Shown here one piece after another: positions 8,504 to 10,298 of a DNA stretch of 10,298 bases. The notes beneath the pieces are model-generated. The model was not told the origin of the DNA, searched no databases, and saw only the letters and a program-made list of their open reading frames with translations. Each line of letters begins with the position of its first letter. Within the stretch, counting starts at the first letter, position 1. The stretch lies in NCBI GenBank assembly GCA_004325065.1, contig PITI01000613.1:1-10298 (forward strand), written 5' to 3'. A program made the position numbers and the translations under genes. Source of the DNA: Hamiltosporidium magnivora (taxonomy: Eukaryota; Microsporidia; Dubosqiidae).

Positions 8504-8930
8504 TTTTAAAACTATCTAAATTAATATTTACATTGCTTTCATTAGAATCGAAACTATATTCAAAGTTTTCAGACAAAATAATATTCTTTCGGAAATTTTT
8601 ATTGAATATAGTATGAAAGATACCAAATAATGTCATATTCTCGTTTTCGGGTTTTAAAACTATAAAATCGTTGAGATTCTTAGAAAACAATACTTCTAAA
8701 TTATTATTAAATCCTGTGAAAGCACATTCAGAAATTTTATTAATTGGACTTGAAAAATAAATTGACTTCAAACTGACCAAAATATCTTTTTGGTTTAAAA
8801 AGTTTAACATTTCAATATCAATTTTAGAAGAAAATAATTCTATTCTTTCTAGATGATTTGAAATTACGAGCAGAAGATTTTTAAATGAAATATGTGTACT
8901 ATCTAATTCATATAAACATATTTTTTTCAT
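8427..8930 (-). CDS. LRR-type gene, piece 3 (first LRR segment)
   Basis: A 167-codon piece with ATG at 8930 inside the TAATG overlap. In-frame reading upstream meets TAA after one codon, so no longer start exists. Irregular leucine-rich repeats can be seen at about residues 27-33 (LERIELF), 52-60 (VSLKSIYFS) and 77-83 (NLEVLFS), spaced about 25 residues apart as usual for LRRs. The last 25 residues (after KNDEMVKLF) overlap piece 4 in another frame and look out of place. The switch probably lies in the AT-dinucleotide and six-T stretch at about 8446-8465. Confidence 0.45.
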   Translation of the reverse strand: MKKICLYELDSTHISFKNLLLVISNHLERIELFSSKIDIEMLNFLNQKDILVSLKSIYFSSPINKISECAFTGFNNNLEVLFSKNLNDFIVLKPENENMTLFGIFHTIFNKNFRKNIILSENFEYSFDSNESNVNINLDSFKNDEMVKLFYIVSNNNIYRKNNIFCQ

Positions 8931-9370
8931 TAATTAAAACTAAAAATCACTCTGAGTTGATCTAAAAAACACATATCATTAGCCAATTTTAAAATAAAAT
9001 TTTTATCCAAACAATTTTGAATTATAATAAAATGAAACAAATCAAAATCCAAGGTAATATGTGGATCTGCCTTCTTTTCCCGTAAAACGAAACTTGGATA
9101 TAAATTATCATTTTGAAAGGTTAAACGAAAAAAAGCTTTCGCAAGCAATTCCCCTAAATTAAAAAACTTTATACCGCTCCAAATTTTCCTATATTTTATG
9201 TGATTAACATATTCATTAAGTGTTTCAATATTAAAAATAGAAAAAAATATTATATTTTCAAGAAATTTTATTAAATTATAATTCTCCACAAATTCCAAAA
9301 TCACCATGATATCCAAAACAGATTCGAATTCAGACGCAGATAATTTTTTCAAAGGAATATAAAAATTCAT
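8930..9370 (-). CDS. LRR-type gene, piece 2 (BTB-like helical region)
   Basis: A 146-codon piece with ATG at 9370. In-frame reading also extends seven codons upstream of the ATG (…FFYEFI) to a TGA. Residues 1-45 (FYIPLKKLSASEFESVLDIM, then a hydrophobic helix and NLIKFLENI) follow the second half of a BTB/POZ fold: 'fiYt..l.ls..~fe~lLdla~~L~~~~L~~f'. Its first half would be the end of piece 1, which argues that both belonged to one protein. Residues 50-146 are helical with no clear repeat until DQLRVIFSF at the end. It stops in TAATG, sharing bases with the start of piece 3. The BTB call is by eye and tentative. Confidence 0.45.
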   Translation of the reverse strand: MNFYIPLKKLSASEFESVLDIMVILEFVENYNLIKFLENIIFFSIFNIETLNEYVNHIKYRKIWSGIKFFNLGELLAKAFFRLTFQNDNLYPSFVLREKKADPHITLDFDLFHFIIIQNCLDKNFILKLANDMCFLDQLRVIFSFN

Positions 9371-9744
9371 AATAAACTCATAAAAAAATCAAAATCACTG
9401 TAGATTATATTTTCTAATATAAGATCAGCTTCATAAACAGTGCTATTACCATTTTTCTTAAGTTTATTAAAAACGAACGGTAAACTTTCAACGTCATTTA
9501 GTGTAAATAATTGATATTTTGAATAATCAACCGGTTTATTTGTTTCTAATTTAATCCTTTTTCTAAGATTGTAAGTACATGTCTCTTCATCGGAAGAATT
9601 TTTTTCTGTTTGAAATTTTAGTGTTTTTAAATCGCTATCGAAATTATTGCCATAATAAAGATATTTTTTCAAGTAGATATTGCAAGAAACGATTGCTCTT
9701 ATATCGAATATATTGTTTAAAATAAGTATAACTCCATAATTCAT
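9367..9744 (-). CDS. LRR-type gene, piece 1 (N-terminal segment)
   Basis: A 125-codon piece starting at ATG 9744, with an in-frame TGA twelve codons upstream. Residues 1-30 hold a short hydrophobic run (GVILIL) that could be a weak signal peptide, although INNIF-type polar residues interrupt it. Residues 45-70 are polar and charged, with a basic LRKRIK patch. The end (about 104-123, ADLILENI..SDFDFF) resembles the start of a BTB-type 'dL.l..i.y..F..Ff' helix. The stop overlaps the next start as ATGA. Just before the junction is a run of seven T on the coding strand (9382-9388); one base gained or lost there would carry reading straight into piece 2. Whether it is translated alone is unknown. 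Confidence 0.45.
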   Translation of the reverse strand: MNYGVILILNNIFDIRAIVSCNIYLKKYLYYGNNFDSDLKTLKFQTEKNSSDEETCTYNLRKRIKLETNKPVDYSKYQLFTLNDVESLPFVFNKLKKNGNSTVYEADLILENIIYSDFDFFMSLL

Positions 9745-9856
9745 TCTGATATAATATATTTGGATAAAACGATTCTGTCAAAAATAAATTACTTTGGAGT
9801 TCTAGACCTTTGAATTTTTTTAAAAAAAGTACATTAATTAAAATCTGTTTTTTCTT
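9647..9856 (-). other. Open LRR-like stretch upstream of the broken gene
   Basis: A frame on the minus strand is free of stops for 70 codons, from after a TAG at 9857-9859 to a TAA at 9644-9646. It lacks an ATG near its start and overlaps the beginning of piece 1 in a different frame. It includes LFLKKFKGLELQSNLFL, which fits LxLxxNxL well. It may be an upstream continuation of the same gene behind another frame change, or a relic of a neighbouring family member. Runs of this length also arise by chance at this composition, so support is thin. Confidence 0.25.
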
Positions 9857-9859
9857 CTA

Positions 9860-10298
9860 GAACCAAAGTTCAAATGCTTATATTATGGTTTAAGACACAA
9901 GGAAAAAGTTTTAAGGTGTTGTCTTTGAATGAGTGATACATGAAGTTGACCACATAGTATTAATATACATAAAAAACATCAAAAAATGAAATCGTTTGAG
10001 AAAAGACCTAGTTTAATTTCTTATTTTAAAAAATAAATTTAATAAGTAGCAAATATTCTAGTAATATCGAATATTTTCTTTGATTATGACCTCTCAGTAT
10101 TAAGAATTTAGAATCATTTAAATTTAATTCACTAGTAACAAATCTAACCTGTTTGTATTTAGATATTTGTTAACTTAAGAAATAATTTTTCAAACTAGAG
10201 ACCTAAATTAAATTTAAAGTACTTTATACTTGAATTAAGTTAAAATATAAAGATCTAACGAAACTATTTCATATCATAAACCTTTCTACGTTTGATTT
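9860..10298. other. AT-rich right edge, no supportable gene
   Basis: One minus-strand frame reads as L/K/N-rich fragments such as LNLNDSKFLILRGH between stops, reminiscent of a decayed LRR sequence. However, its stop density is close to what is expected by chance. Nothing else is seen. Confidence 0.4.

Larger units (their letters stand above)
7475..9744 (-). pseudogene. Broken BTB-like/leucine-rich-repeat protein gene, five pieces
   Basis: Five adjoining minus-strand frames add up to about 756 codons, the size of a single protein. In order they run 9744-9367, 9370-8930, 8930-8427, 8503-8063 and 8029-7475. The last two share a frame and are divided by one TGA; the others change frame at each junction. 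Content also runs on: an N-terminal segment, then a helical stretch that looks BTB/POZ-like and straddles the first junction, then irregular leucine-rich repeats of the form L..L.L...N through the last three pieces. Such degenerate LRR proteins form large, rapidly evolving families in microsporidia and are suspected to act at the parasite surface or in the host; that role is inference. Each piece is open far longer than the roughly 11 codons expected between stops here, so decay is recent or some breaks are sequence errors. The pieces are also listed separately. Confidence 0.55.

Noticed and set aside
9860..10298. Second decayed LRR gene at the right edge
   Set aside because: One frame gives LRR-flavoured fragments, but stops occur about every 17 codons, close to the random rate, and no motif is firm.

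Overview
The window looks like nuclear DNA of a small, AT-rich eukaryotic parasite, most likely a microsporidian with an expanded, repeat-bearing genome. The reasons are: very AT-rich sequence throughout; one intact, intronless gene for a shortened and divergent eukaryotic exocyst subunit (Exo70-like); a broken gene for a degenerate leucine-rich-repeat protein of the kind that forms large families in microsporidia; and the decayed remains of a piggyBac-type DNA transposon. Nothing points to bacterial operons: no Shine-Dalgarno pattern, no tRNA or rRNA gene was seen, and all recognisable coding sequence lies on the minus strand. The organism assignment is inference.

Layout. Bases 1-2991 hold no gene I can support. 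They contain two patches of higher GC (about 1-187 and 1285-1462), a short perfect hairpin (2376-2396), and otherwise low-complexity AT-rich DNA. Bases 2992-4485 (minus) encode a 497-residue Exo70-like exocyst subunit, the only clearly intact gene. From a TTAA-CCC motif at 4540-4553 to somewhere beyond 6540 lies a dead piggyBac-like element. Its transposase (minus, about 4870-6540) is full of stops and frame changes but still shows the DDE-region signatures. Bases 6550-7470 are again without a gene.

Bases 7475-9744 (minus) hold one gene in five pieces: an N-terminal segment, a BTB-like helical region and a leucine-rich-repeat C-terminal half. The pieces are separated by three frame changes and one in-frame TGA, and two of the junctions are stop/start overlaps (ATGA and TAATG). 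I read it as a recently inactivated gene, or as an assembly with homopolymer errors. Recoding is a less likely alternative. A further LRR-like open stretch lies just upstream (9647-9856), and the rest to 10298 shows no supportable gene.

The genes do not form a pathway. The picture is one housekeeping trafficking gene next to a dead transposon, followed by a decaying member of a fast-evolving surface/host-interaction type family. That is typical of accessory regions in larger microsporidian genomes.
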